In this document: in pieces, positions 25,071-33,620 of the stretch
Numbering within the stretch: the stretch's first letter is position 1
Layout: every line of letters starts with the position of its first letter
Source: Rhizobium anhuiense
GTDB taxonomy: Bacteria > Pseudomonadota > Alphaproteobacteria > Rhizobiales > Rhizobiaceae
NCBI RefSeq assembly: GCF_003985145.1
Contig: NZ_ML133524.1
Location: forward strand, 339,326-403,325
Direction: 5' to 3'
Length of the DNA stretch: 64,000 bases
Translations under genes and position numbers: made by a program
Notes under the pieces: generated by a model
What the model was told of the DNA's origin: nothing
Databases searched by the model: none
What the model saw: only the letters and a program-made list of their open reading frames with translations

Positions 25071-25337
25071 TCAGTGAACCGTCATCCACTCGCGGGCGGC
25101 GCGCAGCGCTGCCACGAGCTGCATCTTGTCCATGGCGGCGGCCACGTCGGCACGAAGCTCGGCGGCGCGATCGTTGCCCTTGATGGCAGCGATGTTCAGC
25201 CATTTGTGGGCGGCGACGAGATCGACTTCACAGCCGCGGCCGGTCGCATACATCAGACCCATTTCGCAGAAGACATCGGCGTTGTTGTCGCCACCCATGG
25301 TGGCCGTTTCAGCATTGTGCATTTCAAAGCGTGCCAT
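25071..25337 (-). CDS. SEL1-like repeat small protein
   Basis: An 88-residue protein containing one clear SEL1-like helical repeat: ADVFCEMGLMYATGRGCEVDLVAAHKWLNIAAIKG. Single-repeat SEL1 proteins of this length are widespread in Rhizobiales. No signal peptide is seen, so it is probably cytoplasmic and may mediate protein contacts. The start ATG is the first of the frame. Its 3' end faces the aminotransferase gene. Confidence 0.8.
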   Translation of the reverse strand: MARFEMHNAETATMGGDNNADVFCEMGLMYATGRGCEVDLVAAHKWLNIAAIKGNDRAAELRADVAAAMDKMQLVAALRAAREWMTVH

Positions 25338-25784
25338 CGGTTTTATCCCTGTTAGCCTGTTTATGACTTACCCTGTTTTACCTCCGGGCCTTGCCGTCTA
25401 TCGCGGCTTGGCGGCCCTTCCGGTCCGGCGGGTTTGCCCCGCTCGTTTGATGGCTTCACTATGCCGAACGGCCTTCAAAAAACGCCTAAAATGCATGATT
25501 AATTCTAGACAAACAAAGTGCAAATGCTTGGTAAATTTGGGTTTTTGTTAAACATCAGATTCCTTGCGAATTAAGGATTTTCGCGCCAATTTTACGAAAG
25601 ATTCAGATTTGAAAATAAAGGGATCGTTCATCATGAAATCAGCAGGCGATATCTTTGCAAGCTCGCCGCATGGCTTTTTTCTCCGGTTTTTCACTCGATC
25701 CGCAGAACAACGATCGGGCTTATTTACCTTTACGTTCGCGTCAGTTATTTTCGCGGCCGATCAAGGGACATCATGGAGGAAAAG
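25338..25784. other. 447-bp intergenic region, AT-rich
   Basis: No supported gene. The segment 25490-25630 is markedly AT-rich and probably contains promoters for the SEL1-like gene (minus) and the DUF2147 gene (plus). An ATG frame at 25633 follows AAAGGGA and could encode a 51-residue product, but its composition is not protein-like and I do not call it. Confidence 0.45.
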
Positions 25785-26123
25785 ATGATCCGCAGCTTCG
25801 TTCTCGCCGGCACTATTGCAATGATCGCGGGTATCGCGCATGCCGAGGAGCCGATCGTCGGCAGCTGGAAGACGGCCGCCGGCGATACGGCGGTGATCGC
25901 ATCCTGCGGCGGCAGTTATTGCGTGACGCTGAAGACCGGCAAATATGCCGGCCGGAAGATCGGCACGCTTGCGGGAACCGGCGGCAGCTATGCCGGCGAG
26001 ATCACCGACCCGGCGGCCGAAAAGACCTATAGCGGTTCGGGCAAGATTTCCGGCAATTCGCTGAGGATGCAGGGCTGCGTGATGAAGATCCTTTGCAAGT
26101 CGCAGACCTGGACGCGGCTCTGA
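25785..26123 (+). CDS. DUF2147 secreted protein
   Basis: A 112-residue protein with a signal peptide (MIRSFVLAGTIAMIAGIAHA, cleavage after AHA) and a lipocalin-like DUF2147 core: EPIVGSWKTAAGDTAVIASC, then GKISGNSLRMQGCVMKILC at the C-terminal half. Three or four cysteines could form disulfides in the periplasm. The function of DUF2147 proteins is unknown; some are stress-induced. The start ATG has GGAGG five bases upstream; the upstream in-frame ATG lies within that site. A strong hairpin follows the stop. Confidence 0.88.
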   Translation: MIRSFVLAGTIAMIAGIAHAEEPIVGSWKTAAGDTAVIASCGGSYCVTLKTGKYAGRKIGTLAGTGGSYAGEITDPAAEKTYSGSGKISGNSLRMQGCVMKILCKSQTWTRL

Positions 26124-26146
26124 ACCATAGACAACTCATCCCAATT

Positions 26147-26180
26147 ATAGAAGCATGCCGGCACACCGGCATGCTTCTAT
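26147..26180 (+). terminator. strong terminator-like hairpin after DUF2147 gene
   Basis: A perfect 15-bp stem (ATAGAAGCATGCCGG / CCGGCATGCTTCTAT) with a 4-nt loop lies 24 bp past the stop codon and is followed by GCTCTTTA. The T-run is short. Confidence 0.75.
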
Positions 26181-26382
26181 GCTCTTTACCGCCCCATTTG
26201 GTAAGCCGTCCGGCGATGGCCGAAGGGGGCGATCCGCCCGACGAACCCTTATAAATCCTCTCCGCACCCCTCCCGAGCCTGCCCGGCAAGCTGAACGGTG
26301 GATGAACCGGCATCTCAGCACTCGTTCAGCCGCGGCATGGCAAAACTCTTGTCACGATAGAGTTGCGATCGGGGGCAAGGCA

Positions 26383-26562
26383 ATGGACCTCTATATTCTG
26401 GCAAGACGCTTTAGCATCATCACGCTGTTTGCGGCGATCTTCGCGGTCACATTTTCGGCGGTCGTGGTGCACGAAGGCGGTGGCGGTGCCCAGTCGCATT
26501 TCGGGGCGAGCTATACCTGCCTGGAGAGAAACGGCACCTTCTGCGCGCCTGCGGTGCGCTGA
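26383..26562 (+). CDS. small single-span membrane protein, hypothetical
   Basis: A 59-residue frame beginning MDLYILARRFSIITLFAAIF with one N-terminal hydrophobic helix (signal anchor or signal peptide), then a glycine-rich linker and a short segment with two cysteines (SYTCLERNGTFCAPAVR). The upstream GGGGCAAGGCA can serve as ribosome-binding site. I do not recognise a family. It lies between the DUF2147 and AMP nucleosidase genes. Confidence 0.5.
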   Translation: MDLYILARRFSIITLFAAIFAVTFSAVVVHEGGGGAQSHFGASYTCLERNGTFCAPAVR

Positions 26563-26734
26563 CCAATGCGCATCGTACGACGCGCTTTAAATCTTTGATT
26601 TACGCATGTCGTTGTCCCAATACCGCTGCGCAGTTTTGGGCGACAGGCATCCGCACCAGACGCGGAAGAGGATAAAAAATCGGAATCCGCCGGCGCGTCG
26701 TTTGCTTGTCAAAAACAACTCTCTATAATGCGTC

Positions 26735-28240
26735 ATGAACAAACGAATCTCCCCTTTGTCGCCCCTCGACACATCCTCTCCACCCCCTTTCCAGCCTGAG
26801 AGTTTCGATGATCCCGCCAAGGCGGTCGAGGCGCTGACGGCGCTTTACGAGCGCAATACGGCGTTTCTGATCCAGAACTTCAGCGAACTCGCACAGGGCG
26901 CACCGATTTCCTCGCGCTACCGCGCTTTTTATCCGCAGGTCAGCATCGAGACGACAAGCTTCGGCCATGTCGATTCGCGGCTTTCCTATGGTCATGTCAC
27001 GGCGCCCGGCATCTATACGACGACAGTCACCCGGCCGAAGCTCTTCAAGCATTACCTGAAGGAGCAGCTGACGTTGCTGATGAAGAGCCACAATGTTCCT
27101 GTCATCGTCTCGGAATCGACGACGCCGATCCCCTTGCACTTCGCCTTCGGCGAGGGTGCGCATGTGGAAGCATCGACCAACGCCTTCATCGACGTTCCGA
27201 TGCGCGATATCTTCGACACGCCCGATCTCAACACCACCGACGACGAGATCGCCAACGGCGAATATATCCCGCCGCCGGGAGAGCCCTCGCCGCTTGCGCC
27301 GTTTACCGCGCAACGCATCGACTATTCGCTCGCCCGGCTGTCGCATTATACGGCGACGCATGCCGAGCATTTCCAGAATTTCGTGCTGTTTACGAACTAC
27401 CAGTTCTATATCGACGAATTCTGCGGCTGGGCGCGCAAGCTGATGGCCGAGGGCGGCGGCGATGGCTATACCGCCTTCGTCGAGCCCGGCAATGTCGTCA
27501 CCCTGCCCGGCTCGAACGCGCCGGAAACGGATGCGGCGCTTACCCGCCTGCCGCAGATGCCGGCCTACCATCTGAAGAAGAAGGGCCATGCCGGGATTAC
27601 CATGATCAATATCGGCGTCGGCCCCTCCAACGCCAAGACGATCACTGACCACGTCGCCGTGCTGCGCCCGCATGCCTGGCTGATGCTCGGCCACTGCGCC
27701 GGTCTTCGCAACAGCCAGCGGCTCGGCGATTATGTTCTCGCCCATGCCTATATGCGCGAGGACCATGTTCTCGACGACGACCTGCCGGTCTGGGTGCCGA
27801 TCCCGGCGCTGGCCGAAGTCCAGGTGGCGCTGGAAGCGGCCGTTGCCGAAATCACCGGCTATGAAGGTTTCGAGCTGAAGCGCATTATGCGCACCGGCAC
27901 GGTCGGCACGATCGATAACCGCAACTGGGAACTGCGTGACCAGCGCGGGCCGGTGAAGCGGCTCTCCCAGGCGCGCGCCATCGCGCTCGATATGGAATCG
28001 GCGACGATCGCCGCCAACGGCTTCCGCTTCCGCGTGCCCTATGGCACGCTGCTCTGCGTCTCCGACAAGCCGCTGCACGGCGAATTGAAGCTGCCAGGCA
28101 TGGCGACGGCCTTCTACCGGACGCAGGTCAACCAGCATCTGCAGATCGGCATCCGCGCCGTCCAGAAGCTGGCCGCCATGCCGAAGGAAGCGCTGCATTC
28201 ACGTAAGCTGCGCAGCTTCTTCGAAACGGCCTTCCAATAG
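26735..28240 (+). CDS. amn: AMP nucleosidase
   Basis: Amn hydrolyses AMP to adenine and ribose 5-phosphate, regulating adenylate pools in the cytoplasm. The 501-residue length matches the family. The N-terminal half carries the AMP nucleosidase N-domain (FYPQVSIETTSFGHVDSRLSYGHV) and the C-terminal half the purine-nucleoside-phosphorylase-like catalytic domain, with MINIGVGPSNAKTITDH, LMLGHCAGLRNSQRLGDYV, ALDMESATIAANGFRFRVPY and the phosphorylase-type SDKPLHGELK. The gene stands alone. The opposite strand is open for 491 codons, which is a composition effect. Confidence 0.95.
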   Translation: MNKRISPLSPLDTSSPPPFQPESFDDPAKAVEALTALYERNTAFLIQNFSELAQGAPISSRYRAFYPQVSIETTSFGHVDSRLSYGHVTAPGIYTTTVTRPKLFKHYLKEQLTLLMKSHNVPVIVSESTTPIPLHFAFGEGAHVEASTNAFIDVPMRDIFDTPDLNTTDDEIANGEYIPPPGEPSPLAPFTAQRIDYSLARLSHYTATHAEHFQNFVLFTNYQFYIDEFCGWARKLMAEGGGDGYTAFVEPGNVVTLPGSNAPETDAALTRLPQMPAYHLKKKGHAGITMINIGVGPSNAKTITDHVAVLRPHAWLMLGHCAGLRNSQRLGDYVLAHAYMREDHVLDDDLPVWVPIPALAEVQVALEAAVAEITGYEGFELKRIMRTGTVGTIDNRNWELRDQRGPVKRLSQARAIALDMESATIAANGFRFRVPYGTLLCVSDKPLHGELKLPGMATAFYRTQVNQHLQIGIRAVQKLAAMPKEALHSRKLRSFFETAFQ

Positions 28241-28244
28241 GCCG

Positions 28245-28460
28245 TCACCTGCCTGTCACAACAGACGCCGAGCCGTCCGCTAGCATCTGCGGCCTGCCCG
28301 CGGCAAGGTTCAGCCCTGAAATCAGCAGGGTGAAGGCGGCGATGACGAAAGCGATGCGCAGAAGAGCCTTCAGCGCGTCGGCATCGTCCAGCCCCAATTG
28401 ACGCTTCTCGCGGCGGCGTGCCCAGATCTGGCTTGCCAGGGCGATTTCAAGAATGCTCAT
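28245..28460 (-). CDS. small membrane protein next to ECF42 operon
   Basis: A 71-residue protein: a short basic N-terminal helix (SILEIALASQIWARRREKRQ), one clear membrane helix (LLRIAFVIAAFTLLISGLNLA) and a polar tail. The start ATG has GAGGAGA seven bases upstream, which fixes it over an in-frame ATG 25 codons earlier. It is divergent from the YCII operon, and the ECF42-like site at 28495-28521 can be read towards it as well. It ends five bases from amn. No family is recognised. Confidence 0.65.
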   Translation of the reverse strand: MSILEIALASQIWARRREKRQLGLDDADALKALLRIAFVIAAFTLLISGLNLAAGRPQMLADGSASVVTGR

Positions 28461-28493
28461 TGTCGTTCTCCTCGACAGGTTTCGATGAAGCCT

Positions 28494-28521
28494 TGTCGAG
28501 CGCTGCCTTGCGATTTCGACA
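28494..28521. promoter_or_regulatory. bidirectional ECF42-type promoter motif
   Basis: On the plus strand TGTCGA (28494-28499), 17 bp, then CGAC (28517-28520). On the minus strand TGTCGA (28521-28516), 17 bp, then CGAC (28498-28495). The recalled ECF42 consensus is TGTCGA at -35 and CG(A/T)C at -10, so this one site can serve both directions. Confidence 0.5.
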
Positions 28522-28551
28522 GCCGGCCGGAACAAAGATTTTTTCCGCCGC

Positions 28552-28578
28552 TGTCGAATTGCGTGGAGCTCGGTCGTC
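28552..28578 (+). promoter_or_regulatory. ECF42-type promoter of the YCII operon
   Basis: TGTCGA at 28552-28557, a 17-bp spacer and CGTC at 28575-28578 match the recalled ECF42 consensus. The predicted start would be about 30 bp before the first YCII gene. Confidence 0.6.
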
Positions 28579-28614
28579 CAGGGTTATTGAATACTCACAA
28601 GGAGGCTGCCTGCG

Positions 28615-28971
28615 ATGAAATATCTCTGTCAGGTCTGGTTCGATGGCGGTGTGCTCGACGCCATGACGAAAGAGGAGAAGGCCGAACTCGACACCAATTC
28701 CCTGGCCTATGACAAGGACCTTGCCGAAAGCGGGCATATGATTGTCGCGCAGGCGCTGCAGCCGCCGACATCGGCGGTGACCGTGCGGGTGCGGGGCGGC
28801 GAGATGTCGGTGACGGACGGTCCCTTCGCCGAGACGAAGGAGGCGCTCGGCGGCTTTATCCTGATCGAGGCAAAGGATCTCAACGAGGCGATCCGCATCG
28901 CCGCCGGCATTCCGCTCGCCAGGCTCGGTGCGATCGAAGTGCGGCCAATCCACGAATTCGGAGCTAAATGA
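28615..28971 (+). CDS. YCII / DGPF domain protein 1
   Basis: A 118-residue ferredoxin-like-fold protein of the YCII-related (DGPF) family, starting MKYLCQVWFDGG, with the name motif TDGPFAETKEALGGFILIEA and the C-terminal EVRPIHEF. DGPF proteins are genetically tied to ECF42 sigma factors; their biochemical role is not settled. The start follows AAGGAGG. It is the first of three tandem YCII genes, the next starting 10 bp after its stop. Confidence 0.92.
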   Translation: MKYLCQVWFDGGVLDAMTKEEKAELDTNSLAYDKDLAESGHMIVAQALQPPTSAVTVRVRGGEMSVTDGPFAETKEALGGFILIEAKDLNEAIRIAAGIPLARLGAIEVRPIHEFGAK

Positions 28972-28981
28972 GGAGAGACCG

Positions 28982-29341
28982 ATGAAATTTCTATGCCAGA
29001 TCTGGTTCGACACGGAAAAAAGCAAGCTGGTCCCTCAGACCGAATGGGATGCGCTCACACAGGAGTGCATCACCAGCGACAATCGCTGGCGCGAGAGCGG
29101 TCATCTGCAGGTGGCGCTCGCCTTGCATGAACCGTCAACGGCGATCACGGTCCGCCTGCGCAATGGCGAGGCCTTTGCGACCGATGGCCCATTTGCCGAA
29201 ATCAAAGAGCACCTCGGCGGTTTTGTGCTGATCGAAGCCGAGAACATCGAGGAGGCGAAGACGATCGTGTCGAGTTTTCCGATCCTCAAATATTGCTCAA
29301 TCGAAGTGCGCCCGACTTACTCCATCCAGGATGGGAAATAG
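28982..29341 (+). CDS. YCII / DGPF domain protein 2
   Basis: A 119-residue paralogue of its neighbour, beginning MKFLCQIWFDTEKSK and containing TDGPFAEIKEHLGGFVLIEA and SIEVRPTYSI. The true start is the ATG aligned with the other two paralogues and preceded by GGAGAGACC; the frame runs further upstream inside the previous gene. The tight spacing indicates one transcript with the third YCII gene and the sigma factor. Confidence 0.92.
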   Translation: MKFLCQIWFDTEKSKLVPQTEWDALTQECITSDNRWRESGHLQVALALHEPSTAITVRLRNGEAFATDGPFAEIKEHLGGFVLIEAENIEEAKTIVSSFPILKYCSIEVRPTYSIQDGK

Positions 29342-29343
29342 CC

Positions 29344-29703
29344 ATGCGCTACATCTGCCTGATTTATAACAGTGCCGACACCGACGGCAGGCTGACCGCG
29401 GCGGAAACCGATGAACTCGTCAAAGCGCATTTCGCCTTCGACGAGGAGCTGCGCCGCGACGGCATCATGATCCATGCCGATGCGCTTGAGATGCCTGATA
29501 AGGCGACCGTGCTGCGTGTTCGAAACAACAGCCTGTCAGCTACCGACGGCCCCTATGTCGAAACCAAGGAGCATCTGGCCGGCTTCTACGTCATCGAGGC
29601 GCCTGACATGGTGAAAGCCAGGGAGATTGCCGGGCGGATCCCATCGGCACGTTTCGGCGCGGTCGAACTGAGGCCCGTGCGAATGCTGACCCTGCCGGAC
29701 TGA
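29344..29703 (+). CDS. YCII / DGPF domain protein 3
   Basis: A 119-residue third paralogue, beginning MRYICLIYNSADTDG, with TDGPYVETKEHLAGFYVIEA and GAVELRPVRML. It starts two bases after the stop of gene 2, so it is translationally linked. This variant (ICLIYNS start, DGPY in place of DGPF) is the subtype most often found directly before ECF42 sigma genes. It ends nine bases before the sigma factor start. Confidence 0.92.
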   Translation: MRYICLIYNSADTDGRLTAAETDELVKAHFAFDEELRRDGIMIHADALEMPDKATVLRVRNNSLSATDGPYVETKEHLAGFYVIEAPDMVKAREIAGRIPSARFGAVELRPVRMLTLPD

Positions 29704-29712
29704 GGTGGCCCG

Positions 29713-30954
29713 TTGGAACGCGTGATCGAGGAGATCTATCGAACGCAGTCGCGCCGGGTGCTGGCGACGCTGATCCGCCTGCTCGGCGATTTCGACCGGG
29801 CGGAGGAAGCGCTGCACGACGCCTTCGCTGCGGCCGCCCGGACATGGCCGACGGACGGCATTCCCGGCAATCCCTTCGCCTGGCTCGTTTCGACGGGACG
29901 CTTCAAGGCGATCGACACGATCCGGCGGCGGGCGCGTTTCGATGCTTCGCAGCATCACATCGAAGACAGCCTCTACTCCCCCGACGCAACGGAGATCGGC
30001 GACATGGAACCGATCGAGGACGACATGCTGCGGCTGATCTTCACCTGCTGCCATCCGCTAATTCCGGCCGATGCGCAGATGGCGATGGCACTCAGAGAAA
30101 TCTGCGGACTGACCACCGAAGAGATCGCCCATGCCTTCCTCATTCCGGCGCCGACGGTGGCGCAGCGGATCGTGCGCGCCAAGGGCAAGATCCGGGCGGC
30201 GAAGATCCCCTACGAGGTGCCGGGCCGCGAAGCGCTGCCGCCGCGGCTCGACCGGGTGTTACACGTCATCTACCTCGTCTTCAACGAGGGCTATTCCGCC
30301 TCTTCGGGCGAAGACGTGGTCCGCGCCGACCTGACCGCAGAGGCGATACGTCTGGCGCGGCTGCTTCTGGCGCTGCTGCCGCATCCCGACGTCTCCGGCC
30401 TGCTGGCTTTGATGCTGCTGCAGGACTCCCGCCGCGCCGCCCGCCGCGGCGAAGAGGGATCGCTGGTGCTGCTTGCCGATCAGGACCGCTCGCTCTGGGA
30501 TCATGCGAAGATTAGGGAAGGCCTGGCGCTACTCAAGGAGGCGATGCGGGCGGGAGAGATCGGCACCTATACGCTGCAGGCGGCGATCGCCGCCGAGCAT
30601 GCCAGGGCGCCGGCTGCCGAAGAGACCGACTGGCGGCGGATCGCCTTTTATTACGATCTGCTTCTGGCAGCCCAGCCCTCCCCGATCGTCGAGCTGAACC
30701 GCGCCGTGGCGATCGCGATGGCGGACGGGCCGGCAAAGGGGCTGGAACTGATCGATGCCATTCTGGCCCGCCGGGAGCTGCAGGCCTATCACCTCGCCCA
30801 TTCGGCGCGCGCCGATTTCCTGCGCCGTCTCGGCCGGAGACAAGAGGCGATCGCCGCCTATGAAACGGCGCTGTCGCTCTGCCGGCAGGAGCCGGAGCAG
30901 GCGTTTCTGAGAAAACGGATTTCAGAGCTTGCCGCGGCGTCCGAGCGGCAGTGA
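29713..30954 (+). CDS. ECF42-type RNA polymerase sigma factor with TPR-like extension
   Basis: A 413-residue sigma factor. Residues about 1-75 are region 2 (LIRLLGDFDRAEEALHDAF, then WLVSTGRFKAIDTIRRRAR), residues about 100-160 are region 4 (LREICGLTTEEIAHAFLIP, with VAQRIVRAKGKIR), and the rest is the long helical C-terminal extension (DUF6596 and TPR-like) that defines ECF42. No anti-sigma gene is present, as usual for this group, where the extension replaces it. The start is TTG with GAGGTGG five bases upstream; a GTG three codons in is an alternative. It closes the YCII operon, and the ECF42-like promoters upstream suggest autoregulation. Confidence 0.92.
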   Translation: MERVIEEIYRTQSRRVLATLIRLLGDFDRAEEALHDAFAAAARTWPTDGIPGNPFAWLVSTGRFKAIDTIRRRARFDASQHHIEDSLYSPDATEIGDMEPIEDDMLRLIFTCCHPLIPADAQMAMALREICGLTTEEIAHAFLIPAPTVAQRIVRAKGKIRAAKIPYEVPGREALPPRLDRVLHVIYLVFNEGYSASSGEDVVRADLTAEAIRLARLLLALLPHPDVSGLLALMLLQDSRRAARRGEEGSLVLLADQDRSLWDHAKIREGLALLKEAMRAGEIGTYTLQAAIAAEHARAPAAEETDWRRIAFYYDLLLAAQPSPIVELNRAVAIAMADGPAKGLELIDAILARRELQAYHLAHSARADFLRRLGRRQEAIAAYETALSLCRQEPEQAFLRKRISELAAASERQ

Positions 30955-31884
30955 GATCGCCGTGCCGGTGAGCGCCGAGACGATGATCAGCAGGTGGGCA
31001 TTGATGCTCGCCTGCGCCAGCGCGGCCAGAGCCATCCGCTCGCTCGAGGCACCGAGAGCGATGGCGCCGGCGGTGATGCCGGCCGGATAGGTGCCGACGC
31101 CGCCCGGCGCATGCATCGGCAACACGGAGGAGAGCTCGCCGCCGAGCGCGCCGCCGAAGCTTGCCGCCATCGGCGACACGCCCATCAGGCCGAGCGCCCA
31201 GGCAAGCACCATCACCTTCACCAGCCAGTTGACGATGGTCATCGCCCAGGCGCGCGCAAAGGCCACGGCATCGAGCGGCAAACCGTTTTCGATCTCGGCG
31301 ACGAATTTCTGCGCCTTATTAGGCAGCAGCCGGGCGGCGAGGCGCAGCAGCGGCTTGCGGGCGGCAAAGGCTGCGACCGGCAACAGCAGAAAGGCGGTCC
31401 AGAGCGACCAGGCAACAGCCGCATTGGCGGCGGCGACGGCAAAGCCGATGCCAGCGGCGGCCAGAAGCGCGTGCAGGTCGAGCAGCCGCATGACGAAGAG
31501 CGCCGAGGTTCCGCGCGTCAGCGGAATGCCGAATTCGGTGCGCATCAGCAGCGGAAAGCTGGTCTCGCCGGTGCGGAAGGGCAGCATGATGTTCAAGAGG
31601 TTGTGGATCTGCGTGACGCGGAAGAGGACGGCGAACCGGCCGGCCGTTTCCTTTGGAAAATAATCATAGATGCGCCAGGTGCGCAGGAAATAGGTGCTCG
31701 TCAAAAGCACGAGCGCGCCGATCACCGGACCGGCGCCGACATCGGCCCATTGCCTGATGATGACGGGCCACCCCCAGAACCATTGGATGAAGAGCGCATA
31801 GGCTGCGACGATGACGACCGTCAGAATGGTCATGCGATTGCGCATAAACCAGGATTGCCGGCTTTCAACGATCGAGCTCTTCAT
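30922..31884 (-). CDS. UPF0104 / LPG-synthase-type transmembrane protein
   Basis: A 320-residue membrane protein with about eight helices, of the family carrying the lysylphosphatidylglycerol synthase transmembrane domain. Landmarks are FLRTWRIYDYF, LLNIMLPFRTGETSFP, the central MGVSPMAASFGGALGGELSS and PMHAPGGVGTYPAGITAG. It has no soluble aminoacyl-transfer domain. The start used is the ATG at MKSSIVESR; one nine codons earlier is possible. Its 3' end overlaps the sigma-factor gene by 33 bp in convergent orientation. It is divergent from the GT39/GT2 cassette, which makes a role with polyprenyl-linked sugars a reasonable guess. Confidence 0.82.
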   Translation of the reverse strand: MKSSIVESRQSWFMRNRMTILTVVIVAAYALFIQWFWGWPVIIRQWADVGAGPVIGALVLLTSTYFLRTWRIYDYFPKETAGRFAVLFRVTQIHNLLNIMLPFRTGETSFPLLMRTEFGIPLTRGTSALFVMRLLDLHALLAAAGIGFAVAAANAAVAWSLWTAFLLLPVAAFAARKPLLRLAARLLPNKAQKFVAEIENGLPLDAVAFARAWAMTIVNWLVKVMVLAWALGLMGVSPMAASFGGALGGELSSVLPMHAPGGVGTYPAGITAGAIALGASSERMALAALAQASINAHLLIIVSALTGTAISLPLGRRGKL

Positions 31885-31975
31885 GTAGTAGGCATTCCTC
31901 GCTTGGGTCGGCATGGGACCGGTCCCGTCGCCAGGCCTTTTAAGAGAAATGCAGGTTGCGCACAACGGCGGAGTT
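31881..31975. repeat. duplicated intergenic segment, copy A (remnant of rgtE 5' region)
   Basis: TCATGTAGTA, GGCCTTTT and GTTGC-GCACAACGG occur here at offsets 0, 53 and 74, and in copy B (from 33621) at offsets 0, 56 and 74. Copy B leads directly into the GT2 gene start; copy A does not, so it looks like the leftover of a duplicated GT2 upstream region. Confidence 0.6.
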
Positions 31976-32064
31976 GATGGCGATGGAGGCGAAGGCGCCT
32001 TCCCGCCGACGATCCGGGCGCTGACCGGTATATGACACGCCTTGCCGGCTTGACGTGGAGATCG

Positions 32065-33558
32065 ATGTTGGAGCGAATTACCAGAAGCATTACGAGCGCC
32101 AGCATGTTTCTGGCAGTCTATTTCCTGCTGAACATCGCGCTGCGCATCGCCTTGCCTCATACGCTCGATCTCGACGAGGCGGAGCAATCCTTCTACTCAC
32201 AATATCTGCTTGCCGGCTATGGCCCGCAGCCGCCTTTCTATAACTGGATACAATATGCCATCGTTTCGGTGACCGGCATATCGATGTGGGTGCTGTCGGT
32301 GCCGAAGAATATCATTCTCTTCGGCTGCTATCTGTTCTACGGGCTTGCCGCCCGCGAGGTGCTGAAGGGCCGCTCGCTCGCCGCCATCGCCATGCTGAGC
32401 CTGATCACTCTGCCGCAAGTGGGTTTGATGGCGCAGCGCGAATTGACGCATACCGTCGCGCTGCTGTTTGCAACCTCGCTTTTCCTCTTCGGTTTTTTCC
32501 GCACGCTGCGCCAGCCGACGATCGGGAGCTACCTGATCATCGGCATCGCCACCGGCATCGGGCTGATCTCGAAATACAATTTCGCCATCCTGCCGGCTGC
32601 CGCCCTGATCGCCGTGCTGCCGGACCGGAAATGGCGCGGCCGTCTGATCGACTGGCGTTTGCTGCCGGCGGTCGTCCTCGCCATTCTGATCGTGCTGCCG
32701 CATGCGCTCTGGCTGCCTGACAACCTCGCCAGCGCCTCTGCGCCGACACTGGAGCGGATGACCGCCGAAGACCTGGCCCCCGCCGGCCTGCCGCGCATCG
32801 GACAGGGGCTGCTGTCTCTCGTCGTCGCCGTCCTCGGCTTCGTCGCATTGCCGATCGTTCTCCTCGCGGCCGCCTTCCGGCGCGATTTCTTTCGCGCGCT
32901 CTCCTCGTCCAGCCCGATGATCCGGGTGATCGAGCGGATGATGGTCATCAGCCTGGTCGCCTTCGTCGGCGTGGTCCTCTTTGCCGGCGCCAGCGATATC
33001 CACGAGCGCTGGCTCGACCCGTGCCTGCTCGTCCTGCCGCTTTATCTGTTCCTGAAACTGGAAACCGCCGATCTCGATCTTTCTGCCGGCCTCGCCCGCT
33101 TCCGGCCCGTGGTGCCGGTCTTCATGGTCGTCATCCTGTCGATCCTTCTTTTCCGGATCGTCGGCATTCAATACATCGGCACCTATACGAGAACGAACGT
33201 GCCCTTCTCCGGTTACGTCGCTGAATTGACCGCGACCCGCAAGCCGGTTCTGATCGTGGCGGGGACGAAGTTCGTGGCCGGCAATCTGAGGCTGGCCTTT
33301 CCCGATGTTCCCGTCGTGATACCGTTCTTCCCGGGTGCCGGGGTTCCCGAATATGCGGCGGCGAAGGGGCCGGTGCTGGTAATCTGGCGCGGCGAGACCG
33401 CAGACGACCCGACAATTGCTCCCGGTTTCGCCAGCGATCTCATCAAATCGGGCATTCATCTGCAAGAGTTGAACACGCTGACGCTGCCCTATCTCTTCGG
33501 TGACGGCAAACGTAGCTTCTCCATCGGTTACTCCTGGGTGGAGGGAGGCGCGAAATAG
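32065..33558 (+). CDS. GT39/ArnT-like membrane glycosyltransferase 1 (RgtA/B-type)
   Basis: A 497-residue integral membrane enzyme with about eleven helices. The first periplasmic loop holds the acidic motif [20 protein letters not shown] and QPPFYNW typical of ArnT/PMT-type enzymes that take sugars from polyprenyl-phosphate carriers. The order here (GT39, GT2, GT39, GT39) resembles the recalled R. leguminosarum rgt locus, whose products add galacturonic acid to the LPS core. The start was set by alignment with the paralogue at 34725 (both MLER). It is closest to that paralogue in sequence, so it is probably RgtA or RgtB. The final role is periplasmic transfer. Confidence 0.85.
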   Translation: MLERITRSITSASMFLAVYFLLNIALRIALPHTLDLDEAEQSFYSQYLLAGYGPQPPFYNWIQYAIVSVTGISMWVLSVPKNIILFGCYLFYGLAAREVLKGRSLAAIAMLSLITLPQVGLMAQRELTHTVALLFATSLFLFGFFRTLRQPTIGSYLIIGIATGIGLISKYNFAILPAAALIAVLPDRKWRGRLIDWRLLPAVVLAILIVLPHALWLPDNLASASAPTLERMTAEDLAPAGLPRIGQGLLSLVVAVLGFVALPIVLLAAAFRRDFFRALSSSSPMIRVIERMMVISLVAFVGVVLFAGASDIHERWLDPCLLVLPLYLFLKLETADLDLSAGLARFRPVVPVFMVVILSILLFRIVGIQYIGTYTRTNVPFSGYVAELTATRKPVLIVAGTKFVAGNLRLAFPDVPVVIPFFPGAGVPEYAAAKGPVLVIWRGETADDPTIAPGFASDLIKSGIHLQELNTLTLPYLFGDGKRSFSIGYSWVEGGAK

Positions 33559-33620
33559 CGCCCCGGCAGCGCAGCCGATTGCTGGGAAACCGCCATTGCC
33601 GCTGGCAACCGGCGGACACT

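Noticed and set aside
25633..25788. 51-codon frame with a possible ribosome-binding site before the DUF2147 gene
   Set aside because: The translated sequence is not protein-like and it overlaps the DUF2147 ribosome-binding site.
26723..28198. 491-codon open frame opposite amn
   Set aside because: High GC keeps the antisense frame open. The sense strand encodes a full AMP nucleosidase and the antisense protein matches nothing.
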